Shown here: one piece after another, positions 1 through 8,548 of the stretch
How positions within the stretch are numbered: position 1 is the first letter of the stretch
Layout of the letters: every line of letters begins with the position of its first letter
Source: an uncultured Lachnospiraceae bacterium
GTDB lineage: Bacteria; Bacillota; Clostridia; Lachnospirales; Lachnospiraceae
Length of the DNA stretch: 64,000 bases
Direction: 5' to 3'
Assembly: GCA_904395885.1 (NCBI GenBank)
Contig: CAJFOF010000039.1
Span: 1 to 64,000 of the forward strand
Made by a program: the position numbers and the translations under genes
Notes under the pieces: model-generated
Told to the model about the DNA's origin: nothing
Seen by the model: the letters and a program-made list of their open reading frames with translations, nothing else
Database searches by the model: none

Positions 1-22
1 CCATATTTATGAAAGAAATCAG

Positions 23-577
23 GTGATCCCCATCCAAAAGCTATCCCTATTCCTCCAACATTACATCCGCCCCTGGACTTTCTTGGAGACAAGCTGTTTT
101 TGCCTTGCATTTTTGGCTGTGTCCGTAGTATTATATGTATTAAAAAAGAAACGGCTCATTCAAACGAGCCAGGCCATGGCGGTCTGCGTGATCATGCTGT
201 TTCTGGGGGTTGTCTTCGCCTCAACGGTTTTTACCCGGAGGCCGGAGGCGGCGGCCAGCTACAGGCTGGATCTGTTCTGGTCCTGGAAGAAAGTCTTTCT
301 GGAGGGAAACAGGGGGCTGTTGCTGGAAAACATCCTGAATGTGATCCTCTTCCTGCCCCTGGGCTTTCTGCTCCCCGCGGCGAGGGGCAGACGGCTGGGG
401 CTGGGCTGGGCCTGCTTCTGCGGGCTGATGGTTTCGGCGGCCATAGAGGTCTGCCAGCTGGTGCTGAGGAGAGGACTGTTTGAATGGGACGATATGGTGC
501 ACAATAGCCTGGGCTGCATTTTCGGGTGTGCTCTAATGAACGCTGTTTTAATCAAGCTATCGGATCGGAGGAAATGA
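23..577 (+). CDS. VanZ-like family membrane protein (5' end uncertain)
   Basis: This is a small integral membrane protein of the VanZ-like family. About four hydrophobic segments can be seen, near residues 22-40, 52-68, 100-120 and 130-145. The family signature is present: an N-I-L-N-V-I-L-F-L-P-L-G-F stretch in the middle, then an E-V-C-Q segment, R-G and a W-D-D-M-V-H-N motif near the C-terminus. VanZ itself gives low-level teicoplanin resistance, but most family members have no known function. The start shown is a GTG with a weak ribosome binding site. The frame stays open to the window edge, so the true start may lie upstream and the gene may be partial. Its 3' end carries the glmS ribosome binding site, so the two genes are probably co-transcribed. 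Confidence 0.75.
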   Translation: MIPIQKLSLFLQHYIRPWTFLETSCFCLAFLAVSVVLYVLKKKRLIQTSQAMAVCVIMLFLGVVFASTVFTRRPEAAASYRLDLFWSWKKVFLEGNRGLLLENILNVILFLPLGFLLPAARGRRLGLGWACFCGLMVSAAIEVCQLVLRRGLFEWDDMVHNSLGCIFGCALMNAVLIKLSDRRK

Positions 578-579
578 CT

Positions 580-2418
580 ATGTGCGGAATTGTTGGATAT
601 ATTGGAGATCAGCAGGCGGCTCCCATTTTGCTGGACGGCCTGGCAAAGCTGGAGTACCGGGGGTATGACTCTGCCGGTCTGGCGGTGCGGGACGGGGACT
701 CGGAGATCGAGGTGGTGAAGGCGAAGGGCCGTCTGAAAGTTCTGGCGGAGAAGACCAATGGGGGCCAGGCGATGAAGGGATGCTGCGGCATCGGCCACAC
801 CCGCTGGGCGACCCACGGGGAGCCGTCTGAGACCAACGCCCACCCTCATCACAGCGATGACGGGAATGTTGTGGGTGTCCACAACGGCATTATTGAGAAT
901 TATCAGGAGCTGCGGGACAAACTGACGAGAAAGGGGTATCAGTTTTATTCTTCTACCGATACAGAGGTGGCGGTAAAGCTGATCGACTATTATTACAAGA
1001 AGTATCTGGGAACCCCGGTTGACGCGATCAACCATGCTATGGTCAGGATCCGCGGCTCTTATGCGTTGGCTGTTCTCTTTAAGGATTATCCGGATGAGAT
1101 CTATGTGGCCAGAAAGGACAGTCCTATGATTCTGGGGATTGAGGACGGGGCCTGCTATCTGGCGTCGGACGTTCCGGCCATTCTCAAATACACCAGGACG
1201 GTTTATTACATAGGCAGTATGGAGATTGGCCGTCTTCAGAAGGGAAAGATTACCTTCTACAATCTGGATGGCGATGAGATCGAGAAGGAGCCGACCCTGA
1301 TTGAGTGGGATGCAGAGGCGGCGGAGAAGGCCGGATTCGAGCATTTCATGATGAAGGAGATCCATGAGCAGCCCAGGGCTGTGACGGACACGGTCAATTC
1401 TGTGGTGAAGGACGGCAGGATTGATCTGTCCCAGGTGGGGCTGACGGAAGAGGAGATCCGGGGGATCAGCCAGATCTATATTGTGGCCTGCGGCTCTGCT
1501 TACCACGTGGGCGTGACGGCTCAGTATGTCATGGAGGATCTGGCAAAGATTCCGGTTCGGGTAGAGCTGGCCTCAGAATTCCGCTACCGCAAGCCTCTCC
1601 TGGATGAGAAGGGCCTGGTGATTATTATCAGCCAGTCCGGGGAAACGGCAGACAGCCTGGCGGCCCTGCGGGAGGCAAAGAGCCGGGGCATCAGGACTCT
1701 TGCCATTGTCAACGTGGTCGGCTCCTCCATTGCCAGAGAGGCGGATAATGTCTTCTACACCCTGGCGGGGCCGGAGATAGCGGTTGCGACGACCAAGGCC
1801 TACAGCACCCAGCTGATCGCGTCCTATGTCCTGGCGATAGAGTTTGCCCGGGTCAGAGGGACGATAGACGGGGAAGAGTGCGGCAGGCTGCTGGAAGAGC
1901 TGACGGCTCTTCCGGATAAGATCCAGAAAATCCTGGAGGACAAAGAGCGGATCCAGTGGTTTGCGGCAAAGCAGGCGGCGGCCAGGGACATCTTTTTCAT
2001 CGGCCGCGGGATTGATTACGCCATCTGTCTGGAGGGCAGCCTGAAGATGAAGGAGATCAGCTACATCCATTCGGAGGCGTATGCGGCGGGCGAGTTAAAG
2101 CACGGGACCATCAGCCTGATTGAGGATGGAACCCTGGTGGTTGGCGTTCTGACCCAGAGAGAACTCTACGAAAAGACGGTCAGCAACATGGTGGAGTGCA
2201 AGAGCCGCGGCGCTTACTTGATGGGGCTGACATCCTACGGGAATTATGATATTGAGGACACCGTAGATTTTACCGTCTATGTGCCGAAGACGGACGCCCA
2301 TTTTGCGGCGAGCCTGGCGGTGATACCGCTGCAGCTTCTGGGGTATTATGTCAGCGTGGCCAAGGGTCTGGATGTTGACAAACCCAGAAATCTGGCTAAG
2401 TCGGTGACGGTGGAATAG
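580..2418 (+). CDS. glmS: Glutamine--fructose-6-phosphate aminotransferase (isomerizing)
   Basis: GlmS makes glucosamine-6-phosphate from fructose-6-phosphate and glutamine, the first step towards UDP-GlcNAc for the cell wall. The start at 580 gives M-C-G-I-V-G-Y, which puts the catalytic cysteine at the N-terminus once Met is removed; in-frame starts at 526 and 574 would block this. A GGAGGAA sits 6 nt upstream. The N-terminal class II glutaminase domain has H-T-R-W-A-T-H-G and H-N-G-I-I-E-N, and two SIS domains follow with S-Q-S-G-E-T and C-G-S-A-Y-H. The end D-K-P-R-N-L-A-K-S-V-T-V-E is typical of GlmS, and 612 residues is the usual length. No glmS ribozyme precedes it; the upstream DNA is the VanZ-like gene. 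Confidence 0.98.
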   Translation: MCGIVGYIGDQQAAPILLDGLAKLEYRGYDSAGLAVRDGDSEIEVVKAKGRLKVLAEKTNGGQAMKGCCGIGHTRWATHGEPSETNAHPHHSDDGNVVGVHNGIIENYQELRDKLTRKGYQFYSSTDTEVAVKLIDYYYKKYLGTPVDAINHAMVRIRGSYALAVLFKDYPDEIYVARKDSPMILGIEDGACYLASDVPAILKYTRTVYYIGSMEIGRLQKGKITFYNLDGDEIEKEPTLIEWDAEAAEKAGFEHFMMKEIHEQPRAVTDTVNSVVKDGRIDLSQVGLTEEEIRGISQIYIVACGSAYHVGVTAQYVMEDLAKIPVRVELASEFRYRKPLLDEKGLVIIISQSGETADSLAALREAKSRGIRTLAIVNVVGSSIAREADNVFYTLAGPEIAVATTKAYSTQLIASYVLAIEFARVRGTIDGEECGRLLEELTALPDKIQKILEDKERIQWFAAKQAAARDIFFIGRGIDYAICLEGSLKMKEISYIHSEAYAAGELKHGTISLIEDGTLVVGVLTQRELYEKTVSNMVECKSRGAYLMGLTSYGNYDIEDTVDFTVYVPKTDAHFAASLAVIPLQLLGYYVSVAKGLDVDKPRNLAKSVTVE

Positions 2419-2466
2419 AAGCAAGATCCAGAAAGAACTTTTTAACAACTGAATGATGGCGACAAG

Positions 2467-2500
2467 AAAGGGACCGTTCCACGCTGTGGGCGGTCCCTTT
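2467..2500 (+). terminator. Intrinsic terminator after glmS
   Basis: A perfect 10-bp stem (2467-2476 with 2491-2500) continues into a CCAC/GTGG inner helix. The right arm ends in three Ts, so the T-tract is short. It lies 48 nt after glmS and separates it from the sugar-transport operon. Confidence 0.8.
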
Positions 2501-2507
2501 CGTAAAT

Positions 2508-2521
2508 GGTAAGCGCTCTAT
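2508..2521 (+). promoter_or_regulatory. Possible catabolite-responsive (cre-like) or LacI-family operator
   Basis: A 14-bp site with an AAGCGCT core, as in cre sites bound by CcpA/LacI-type regulators. Three of the conserved outer positions do not match the consensus. It lies about 60 bp upstream of the promoter of the sugar ABC operon, so it would not overlap the polymerase site. The assignment is tentative. Confidence 0.3.
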
Positions 2522-2582
2522 AGGATATTATTCTTAAAAATATAAAAATTAAATAAATTATGCGGAAAGAAAACGGAAAATA

Positions 2583-2611
2583 TTGACATTACACTGGCGA
2601 AATGGTAATAT
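2583..2611 (+). promoter_or_regulatory. Sigma-A promoter of the sugar ABC transporter operon
   Basis: -35 TTGACA at 2583-2588, 17-bp spacer, -10 TAATAT at 2606-2611. The next gene starts 38 bp downstream behind a GAGGAGGAG ribosome binding site. Confidence 0.85.
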
Positions 2612-2648
2612 TTATTATATAAAATATAATAAATGAGGAGGAGAATCT

Positions 2649-4004
2649 ATGAAGTTTCGAGTTGGGGTTGCAGCGTTTTTGGCAGTGCTTTGTTTGGGCG
2701 CCTGTGGACAGTCTTCCGAGTCTCCGGGGAGTACGGACGGGGAGAGTACCAGCGCCGCGCAGTCGGCTGATTCAGGGGAGGAGTCAAAGGGAACGCTGAA
2801 TGTGCTGTTTATGTCGGGGGTGTACGCAGATTCAGCCAGATCAATGACGGAGGAATTTAAAGAGAAGACCGGGTACGATGTGGAGGTCAACGATGTGCCG
2901 TTTGCATCGTTTCATGAGACGGCAATGCTGGATTTTGCCAGCCAGGCGGGGAGTTACGATGTGGTTGCCGTGAATCTGTCATGGCTGGGAGAGTTTGCTC
3001 CCCACCTGGAGCCGCTGGACGCCAGGGTGGAGGAGAGCGGCATGGATGTCTCGGGCTTCATCCCTGCGGTCTATGACGCCTGCAAATGGGACGGAGTGCT
3101 TTACGGGTTCCCCAAGGCGCCCACGCCCAATATGATGGCTTACCGCACCGACCTGATCGAGACGCCGCCCACCACCTATGAGGAGTACATGGAGATGGCG
3201 GCTCAGTTCAACAATCCCGATGAGGGGATGTACGGGATTTCCATACCGGGAAAGAAAGAGCAGTACGCGGTTCTTTACCTGGTTCGTTCCTGGGCTATGG
3301 GGGCCGACGTTGCGGATGAGGACTGGAACGTGATCGTCAACGGGGAGATTGGACGCCAGGCGATGGAGCAGCTGGGCGAAGTGACGAAATATTCCGATCC
3401 GGCTGGACTGTCCTGGGGGCTGGAGGAATCTATCAACGCCTTTATCCAGGGCAAGGCGGCTTTCTGCGAGGCCTGGCCGACCCTGGGGATCATTCAGAGC
3501 GCCGACGACCCGGAACAGTCCCAGATCTGCGGGAATTGGGCGATAGCGCCGTTCCCGGAGGAGAAGACAGGCCTGAAGCAGATGAGCATCTGGTGCGTGG
3601 CGGTTTCAAACTATTCCAAGCAGAAGGACATTGCCTTTGAGTGGATCAAAGACTATTCAAGCCTGGAAAACCAGGAGAGATTTTACGATGAGTTCGGCAT
3701 CCTGCCCTCCTACACCAGTTTCTGGGAGAAGGATGAGATCAAAAATTCCATCGTAGGGCCTCTGGGCGAGGGACTGCAGAAGTGCCTGCCCAAGTGGAGG
3801 ATCCCGGTATCGGCTGAGCTGGATTCCATTATGGCAAATGCGGTCAGCTCCTATATGTCGGGGCAGATGGATCTGGACGAGACTATGGAGTTTTTTGAAT
3901 CGGAACTGACCCGCGCCCTGGAAAACAATCCGCCGCCTGAAGGAAGCAAAAATGACACTGCCATCGCCATCGAAAATGCTCTGCAGGAAGCGCAGCAGCA
4001 GTAA
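2649..4004 (+). CDS. Extracellular sugar-binding lipoprotein of an ABC transporter (family 1)
   Basis: This is the substrate-binding protein of a carbohydrate ABC importer, anchored outside the cell by a lipid. The signal peptide ends in an L-G-A-C lipobox with Cys19 as the lipidated residue, followed by a Ser/Gly/Glu-rich linker to about residue 50. The rest, about 400 residues, has the layout of the SBP_bac_1 family; the F-P-K-A-P-T-P-N-M-M-A-Y-R-T-D segment near residue 155 is typical of the hinge and cleft region. It is first in an operon with two permeases, an AGE-family epimerase and a sulfatase. The ligand is therefore probably an oligosaccharide containing amino or sulfated sugars, which is inference from context. 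No ATPase gene is present, so a shared MsmK-type ATPase elsewhere is likely. Confidence 0.93.
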   Translation: MKFRVGVAAFLAVLCLGACGQSSESPGSTDGESTSAAQSADSGEESKGTLNVLFMSGVYADSARSMTEEFKEKTGYDVEVNDVPFASFHETAMLDFASQAGSYDVVAVNLSWLGEFAPHLEPLDARVEESGMDVSGFIPAVYDACKWDGVLYGFPKAPTPNMMAYRTDLIETPPTTYEEYMEMAAQFNNPDEGMYGISIPGKKEQYAVLYLVRSWAMGADVADEDWNVIVNGEIGRQAMEQLGEVTKYSDPAGLSWGLEESINAFIQGKAAFCEAWPTLGIIQSADDPEQSQICGNWAIAPFPEEKTGLKQMSIWCVAVSNYSKQKDIAFEWIKDYSSLENQERFYDEFGILPSYTSFWEKDEIKNSIVGPLGEGLQKCLPKWRIPVSAELDSIMANAVSSYMSGQMDLDETMEFFESELTRALENNPPPEGSKNDTAIAIENALQEAQQQ

Positions 4005-4071
4005 AACCGGGGCAGCCGTAAAAACCTGGGAAGGAGTAAAGACCGGAGCGGTGCAGCTTGTTGTATGACGG

Positions 4072-4097
4072 GAAAGGGGCGGAATCACGCCCCTTTC
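4072..4097 (+). promoter_or_regulatory. Intercistronic stem-loop between binding protein and permease
   Basis: A perfect 10-bp stem (4072-4081 with 4088-4097) closes a 6-nt loop and has no T-tract after it. Stem-loops here in sugar ABC operons often protect the upstream message from 3' decay, raising binding protein over permease. That role is inferred. Confidence 0.7.
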
Positions 4098-4127
4098 AAA
4101 ACTTCCGAAAAGATTGGGGGAAGGGGA

Positions 4128-5027
4128 TTGAAGCAGAAGAGAAAGAGATTGCTGAATGAGGAGTTCCTGACGACCTGGCTGTTTTTGCTGCCGGCCCTGC
4201 TGGTAGTCATTGTCGCGGTGCTGATTCCTCTGTGCAATTCATTTATATTGAGTTTTCAGAAAGTCCGGATCAATGTGCCGGATTTTGAACCGCAGTTTGT
4301 GGGCCTGCAGAATTACGCCAGAATGCTGGAGGACCCGGTGTTTAAACGGAGTGTTCAGAACACGGTGGTATTTGCCCTGGTGTCGGTGCCCATTGAGCTG
4401 GTGCTGGGCATGGTGATCGCCATGATGCTTTCCGGCGACGGGAAGGGCGCCAGGGTCATGCGCTCTGTGATGCTGATTCCTATGATTATGGCGCCGGTTG
4501 CAGCGGGCACCATGTGGAGAATGATGCTGGATAAGAATACCGGCATTATCAATTACCTGATTTCTCTGGTGGGAATACCGGCGGTGGACTGGCTGGGCAA
4601 TCCGATTATGGCGATGGTCTCGATCATTATGGTGGATGTGTGGAGGATGACGCCCTGGTTTGCCCTGCTGCTGATTTCCGGCATCAAGTCCATATCCGGA
4701 GACACCATAGAGGCGGCCCTGGTGGACGGGGCGTCTAAATGGCAGTGCTTCTGGCACGTGATCCTGCCCCAGCTGTACCGGGTGCTGGTTCTGGTGCTGA
4801 TGATGAGAACCATCGACGCATTTAAGGTCTTTGACATTGTCTTCGTTATGACAGGAGGCGGGCCCGGCATGGCGACGGAAATGCTGCCCAATTACATTTA
4901 CGCCCAGGGCCTCAGATACTTTGACGCGGGCTATGCGGCCGCCCTGGCTCTGGTCTTCATCGCTGCGATGGCGCTGCTGTCAGGTGTATTTATTCTGGTC
5001 AGAAACCGCAGAAAGCAGGATGGATAA
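4128..5027 (+). CDS. Sugar ABC transporter permease (MalF type)
   Basis: First membrane subunit of the importer, about 299 residues with six hydrophobic segments. The EAA loop reads E-A-A-L-V-D-G-A-S-K-W-Q-C-F-W-H-V-I-L-P near residue 205 and contacts the ATPase. I chose the TTG at 4128 because GGGGGAAGGGG stands just before it and the protein then begins L-K-Q-K-R-K-R before the first membrane segment, as is usual in MalF/UgpA-type permeases. An ATG at 4065 is in frame, but it lies 7 nt before the stem-loop at 4072-4097, so translation from it would begin inside that hairpin, and it would add 21 untypical residues. Confidence 0.93.
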   Translation: MKQKRKRLLNEEFLTTWLFLLPALLVVIVAVLIPLCNSFILSFQKVRINVPDFEPQFVGLQNYARMLEDPVFKRSVQNTVVFALVSVPIELVLGMVIAMMLSGDGKGARVMRSVMLIPMIMAPVAAGTMWRMMLDKNTGIINYLISLVGIPAVDWLGNPIMAMVSIIMVDVWRMTPWFALLLISGIKSISGDTIEAALVDGASKWQCFWHVILPQLYRVLVLVLMMRTIDAFKVFDIVFVMTGGGPGMATEMLPNYIYAQGLRYFDAGYAAALALVFIAAMALLSGVFILVRNRRKQDG

Positions 5028-5038
5028 GGAGGGGGAGC

Positions 5039-5905
5039 ATGAAAAAAAGGGAAGTATCAAAGATCAGCAGTACGTATACTGATTTTCTGGGCAGGCCGGC
5101 AAAGTGGATCGTCATGACCCTGTTTGCCATTGCTGTGATCGGCCCGCTGTACTGGCTGTTTACAAACGCTATCAAAGTGAAGGCGGATTACCTGTCGAGC
5201 CCTCCTGTGATCATTCCAACCAGGGTTACTTTTGAAAACTTTATCAGTATTTTTAAAAATGACGGGGTGGGAAAAGGACTGTACAATTCCATTGTGATCA
5301 CGGTGGTATCCACGATTCTGGCGTCCTCTTTCGGCAGCCTGGCGGCCTATTCTCTGACAAAGGGGCGCCTGAGAAAGCCGATCCGCAGCGTCCTGGCCTG
5401 CTGGTTCCTGCTGCAGAAGATGTACCCGGCCATAGCCACGGCGATCCCGATTTATCTGGTGATGAGGGATCTTCACCTGATTGATACCAAAACAGCGATG
5501 ATCATTCTCAATACCAGCTTTAACTTTCCTATGGTGATCTGGCTAATGATGGGATTCTTTCAGGAGGTGCCGGAGGAAATTGAGGAGTCCGGAAAAATGG
5601 ACGGGTGCGGGATGGCCCAGAGGTTTTTCTACCTGGTTCTTCCGGTTGTAAAGCCGGGGCTGGTGGCGTCCTCTATTCTGACCTTTGTGGGGACCTGGAA
5701 TGAATTTTTATTTGCCGTGATTCTGAGCGTCAGGAACGCCAAGACCCTGCCGGTTATTATCTCCGGGTTTATTACAGACAGGGGGCTGGAGTGGGGGCCT
5801 ATGGCGGCGACCGGCGTTACCATCATTCTGCCGGTGTTCATCATTGTGTGGCTGCTCCAGAAGGATTTCGTGCAGGGAATGACCATGGGAGCTGTGAAAG
5901 GATAG
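5039..5905 (+). CDS. Sugar ABC transporter permease (MalG type)
   Basis: Second membrane subunit of the sugar importer, 288 residues with six hydrophobic segments. The EAA loop reads E-E-S-G-K-M-D-G-C-G-M-A-Q-R-F-F-Y-L-V-L-P near residue 185. The C-terminus, with Q-K-D-F-V-Q-G-M-T-M-G-A-V-K-G, is the classic end of carbohydrate permeases in the MalG/UgpE group. It starts 11 bp after the first permease behind GGAGGGGG, and is translated with it as one unit. The specificity is not visible from the sequence. Confidence 0.95.
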   Translation: MKKREVSKISSTYTDFLGRPAKWIVMTLFAIAVIGPLYWLFTNAIKVKADYLSSPPVIIPTRVTFENFISIFKNDGVGKGLYNSIVITVVSTILASSFGSLAAYSLTKGRLRKPIRSVLACWFLLQKMYPAIATAIPIYLVMRDLHLIDTKTAMIILNTSFNFPMVIWLMMGFFQEVPEEIEESGKMDGCGMAQRFFYLVLPVVKPGLVASSILTFVGTWNEFLFAVILSVRNAKTLPVIISGFITDRGLEWGPMAATGVTIILPVFIIVWLLQKDFVQGMTMGAVKG

Positions 5906-5911
5906 AAGGGT

Positions 5912-7132
5912 ATGTGGAAGTTGGAGAGAACAGAGCTGGAGCAGTGGCAGCAGAGGCTGCGTGGGATGCTGCTGGAGGGCGTCATGGGATTCTGGAAAGA
6001 GCGAACTCTGGACAGAGACAGCGGCGGCTATGTGACGGCCTTTGACAGGCAGGGAAATATTTTAAACAGAGAAAAGAATATGTGGCTTCACGGGAGGCAG
6101 ACATGGATGTTTTCCGTGCTGTATCAGGATATTGACCGGAATCCGGCCTGGCTGGAGCTGGCGAAGGCGGGGCGGGATTATCTGGTGTCTCGCGGCTATG
6201 CCGGGGATGGAGAGTGGAATTACCTGCTGGATGAGAAAGGGCAGGTACTGCAGGGGCACATCTCCCTGTACACCGATATGTTCGCCCTGATGGGGCTGAG
6301 CGCCTACGCCCGGGCGTCCGGCAGCAGGGAGGACGAGGAGATCATCCGCAGGACGTTTGAGAGGCTGAAGGAGAATGTGGAGGATGACAGCTGTCCCATT
6401 GCATTTCCCCAGACTTATTATCCCGGGTGCCTCAACCATGGGAGATATATGATCTGTCTCAATTCAGTATCGTGGGCCAGGCCGGTTCTGGGGGATGAGG
6501 AGCCGGACCGGCTGATCCGCTTCTGTATGGATAAGATTTTTTCGGTTTTTACGGACGGCGGGGAGCTGATCCATGAATTGAGGACCGCAGATGGAAAGCC
6601 GGTGGAAAGTACAGAGGGCCATCAGGTCAATCCGGGCCATGTGTTTGAGTCCATGTGGTTCGTCCACCGGGAGGCCAGGCGGATGGGCCTTGCAGATACC
6701 TGTGAGAAGGCTCTGAATATGATCGAAAAGACGTACCAGGCAAGCCGGGACAGCATTTACGGAGGGATCCTCCATATGCTGGACGATCTGGGGAGAACGG
6801 GGCAGTACCGGGACTGGAATGCAGAGAGAAATCTCAAGTGGGACGAGAAGGTGTGGTGGACCCAGTCCGAGGCTCTGTGCGCTCTGCTGACGTCTGCCCT
6901 GGCCGCCGGCAGGAAGGATCAGTGGGAGCAGTTCTGCCAGCTATATGACTGGTGCGAGAAGCATTTTTGGGATCCCGAGTACGGGGAGTGGTATGCGGTG
7001 CTCCGCCGGGACGGCTCACCCAGGATAACAGACAAGGGCGGATTGCAGAAGTCGGCGTTTCACGTGCCGAGGGCGCTTTATACCTGCATCCTCCTGTTAG
7101 AGGAAGAGAAAAGAAAGGTGGAGGAGCGATGA
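5912..7132 (+). CDS. AGE-family epimerase/isomerase (N-acylglucosamine 2-epimerase-like)
   Basis: A cytosolic (alpha/alpha)6-barrel enzyme of 406 residues, the normal length for the N-acyl-D-glucosamine 2-epimerase superfamily. Recognisable elements are M-W-L-H-G-R-Q-T-W-M-F near residue 60, the E-G-H-Q-V-N-P-G-H-V-F-E histidine motif near residue 238, and V-W-W-T-Q-S-E-A near residue 315. The family interconverts GlcNAc/ManNAc, glucose/mannose or cellobiose/Glc-Man; the sequence alone does not decide which. Its place between the transporter and a sulfatase suggests it acts on a monosaccharide released from the imported glycan. The stop overlaps the sulfatase start (ATGA), so translation is coupled. 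Confidence 0.85.
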   Translation: MWKLERTELEQWQQRLRGMLLEGVMGFWKERTLDRDSGGYVTAFDRQGNILNREKNMWLHGRQTWMFSVLYQDIDRNPAWLELAKAGRDYLVSRGYAGDGEWNYLLDEKGQVLQGHISLYTDMFALMGLSAYARASGSREDEEIIRRTFERLKENVEDDSCPIAFPQTYYPGCLNHGRYMICLNSVSWARPVLGDEEPDRLIRFCMDKIFSVFTDGGELIHELRTADGKPVESTEGHQVNPGHVFESMWFVHREARRMGLADTCEKALNMIEKTYQASRDSIYGGILHMLDDLGRTGQYRDWNAERNLKWDEKVWWTQSEALCALLTSALAAGRKDQWEQFCQLYDWCEKHFWDPEYGEWYAVLRRDGSPRITDKGGLQKSAFHVPRALYTCILLLEEEKRKVEER

Positions 7133-8523
7133 CACGGCCAAATATGATTCTGATTCTTGCTGACGACATGGGATACTGGACTTTGGGGAGCTCCGGGAAT
7201 CAGGACGCCCGCACGCCGAATCTGGACAGGATGGCCCGGGAGGGGTGCAGGATGGAAAATTTTTTCTGCGCCTCCCCTGTGTGCTCGCCGGCCAGAGCCA
7301 CTCTTATGACCGGAAAAATGCCGTCGACTCACGGCGTGCTGGACTGGATCTCCGGGGGAAATGTGGAGACGGCCGGGGAAAAGGGAATCGAATATTTAAA
7401 GGAATTTCCCTGCTATACGGATTATCTCAGCAGCTCCGGCTATATATGCGGTCTGAGCGGAAAATGGCATCTGGGGTCGGCTGAAAAGCCTCAGAAAGGC
7501 TTCAGCCACTGGTACGCCCATCAGTCCGGCGGAGGGCCCTATTTTGACCCGCCTATGGTGAGGGACGGAAAAACAGTCAGAGAGAAAGGGTATGTGACGG
7601 AGCTGATTACGGAGGACGCTCTGGGGTTCATTGAAGAGGCGCACAAAAGCGGCAGTCCGTTCTATCTCAGCGTTCACTACACGGCCCCTCACACCCCCTG
7701 GATCGGAAATCATCCTGCGAAATACCTGGATCTCTATAAGGACTGCCGGTTTGAGAGCTGCCCGGTGGAGGAGAGACATCCCTGGCAGATCGATTTTCAG
7801 GATTTCAATGACCCGAGGGAGGAGATGCTCCGGGGGTACTTTGCCGCGGCTTCGGCCATGGATGAGGGGGTAGGCCGGATCCGCAGCCTGTTGGCCAGGC
7901 TGGGGATCGAGAGGGAAACTCTGGTCATTTTTTCCAGCGACAATGGCTTTAACTGCGGCCATCACGGCGTCTGGGGAAAAGGAAACGGAACGTACCCTGC
8001 CAATATGTACGACTCATCTGTGAAGGTTCCCATGATCGCCTGCTGGCCGGGGACGATCCCGGAGGGCAGGCGCCTGACAGGGCTTTACAGCGCCTGCGAT
8101 TTTTTCCCGACAGTCATGGAGATCGGGGAAATCTCCTTTGACGCCTCCGCATTTCCGGGAAAGAGTTTTGCTGGGATCTGGAAGGGCCAGTGTGCAGACC
8201 GGACAGAGGGAGATATTGCTGTCTTTGACGAGTATGGCGGCGTGCGGATGCTGAGGCAGAAGAGATGGAAATACGTCTGCCGCTACCCCGCAGGCCCCAA
8301 TGAATTGTATGATCTGGAGGCGGATCCCCAGGAGCGGGAGAACCTTATTGACAAAGCTCCGGAACAGTTGATAAAATTGCTCCATAATCGCCTGGAAGAA
8401 TGGTTTTACTATCAGACCAGGCCGGAGACGGACGGGCGAACCGCGGGGGTTACCGGCGCAGGGCAGCGGAAGATGCACACCCCCTATGGGTTTGAGCCGG
8501 GCTCTTTTGAAGAAAAGTATTAG
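7129..8523 (+). CDS. Sulfatase (type I, formylglycine-dependent)
   Basis: An arylsulfatase-superfamily hydrolase of 464 residues that removes sulfate esters. The N-terminal metal-binding L-A-D-D-M-G (Asp12, Asp13) is present. The C-S-P-A-R site at residues 52-56 is the Cys-type motif whose cysteine is changed to formylglycine. G-K-W-H-L-G and the S-D-N-G-F-N-C-G-H-H-G-x-W-G-K segment give the other expected active-site and metal ligands. There is no signal peptide, so it should act inside the cell on imported sulfated sugar. No anSME maturase gene is in the window, so one must be elsewhere if the enzyme is active. The start is the ATG at 7129, overlapping the epimerase stop and preceded by GGAGG; the longer in-frame ORF is an artefact. 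Confidence 0.93.
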   Translation: MTRPNMILILADDMGYWTLGSSGNQDARTPNLDRMAREGCRMENFFCASPVCSPARATLMTGKMPSTHGVLDWISGGNVETAGEKGIEYLKEFPCYTDYLSSSGYICGLSGKWHLGSAEKPQKGFSHWYAHQSGGGPYFDPPMVRDGKTVREKGYVTELITEDALGFIEEAHKSGSPFYLSVHYTAPHTPWIGNHPAKYLDLYKDCRFESCPVEERHPWQIDFQDFNDPREEMLRGYFAAASAMDEGVGRIRSLLARLGIERETLVIFSSDNGFNCGHHGVWGKGNGTYPANMYDSSVKVPMIACWPGTIPEGRRLTGLYSACDFFPTVMEIGEISFDASAFPGKSFAGIWKGQCADRTEGDIAVFDEYGGVRMLRQKRWKYVCRYPAGPNELYDLEADPQERENLIDKAPEQLIKLLHNRLEEWFYYQTRPETDGRTAGVTGAGQRKMHTPYGFEPGSFEEKY

Positions 8524-8548
8524 AAGAAAAAATTGGAACGGAGATAGG

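Noticed and set aside
500..579. glmS ribozyme
   Set aside because: The bases before glmS are the coding end of the VanZ-like gene, and no ribozyme core is seen.
259..1506. Long open frame of 415 codons on the - strand across glmS
   Set aside because: It lies antisense to well-conserved glmS, has no ribosome binding site, and its composition (many His, Arg, Leu) is that of a shadow frame in a GC-rich gene.
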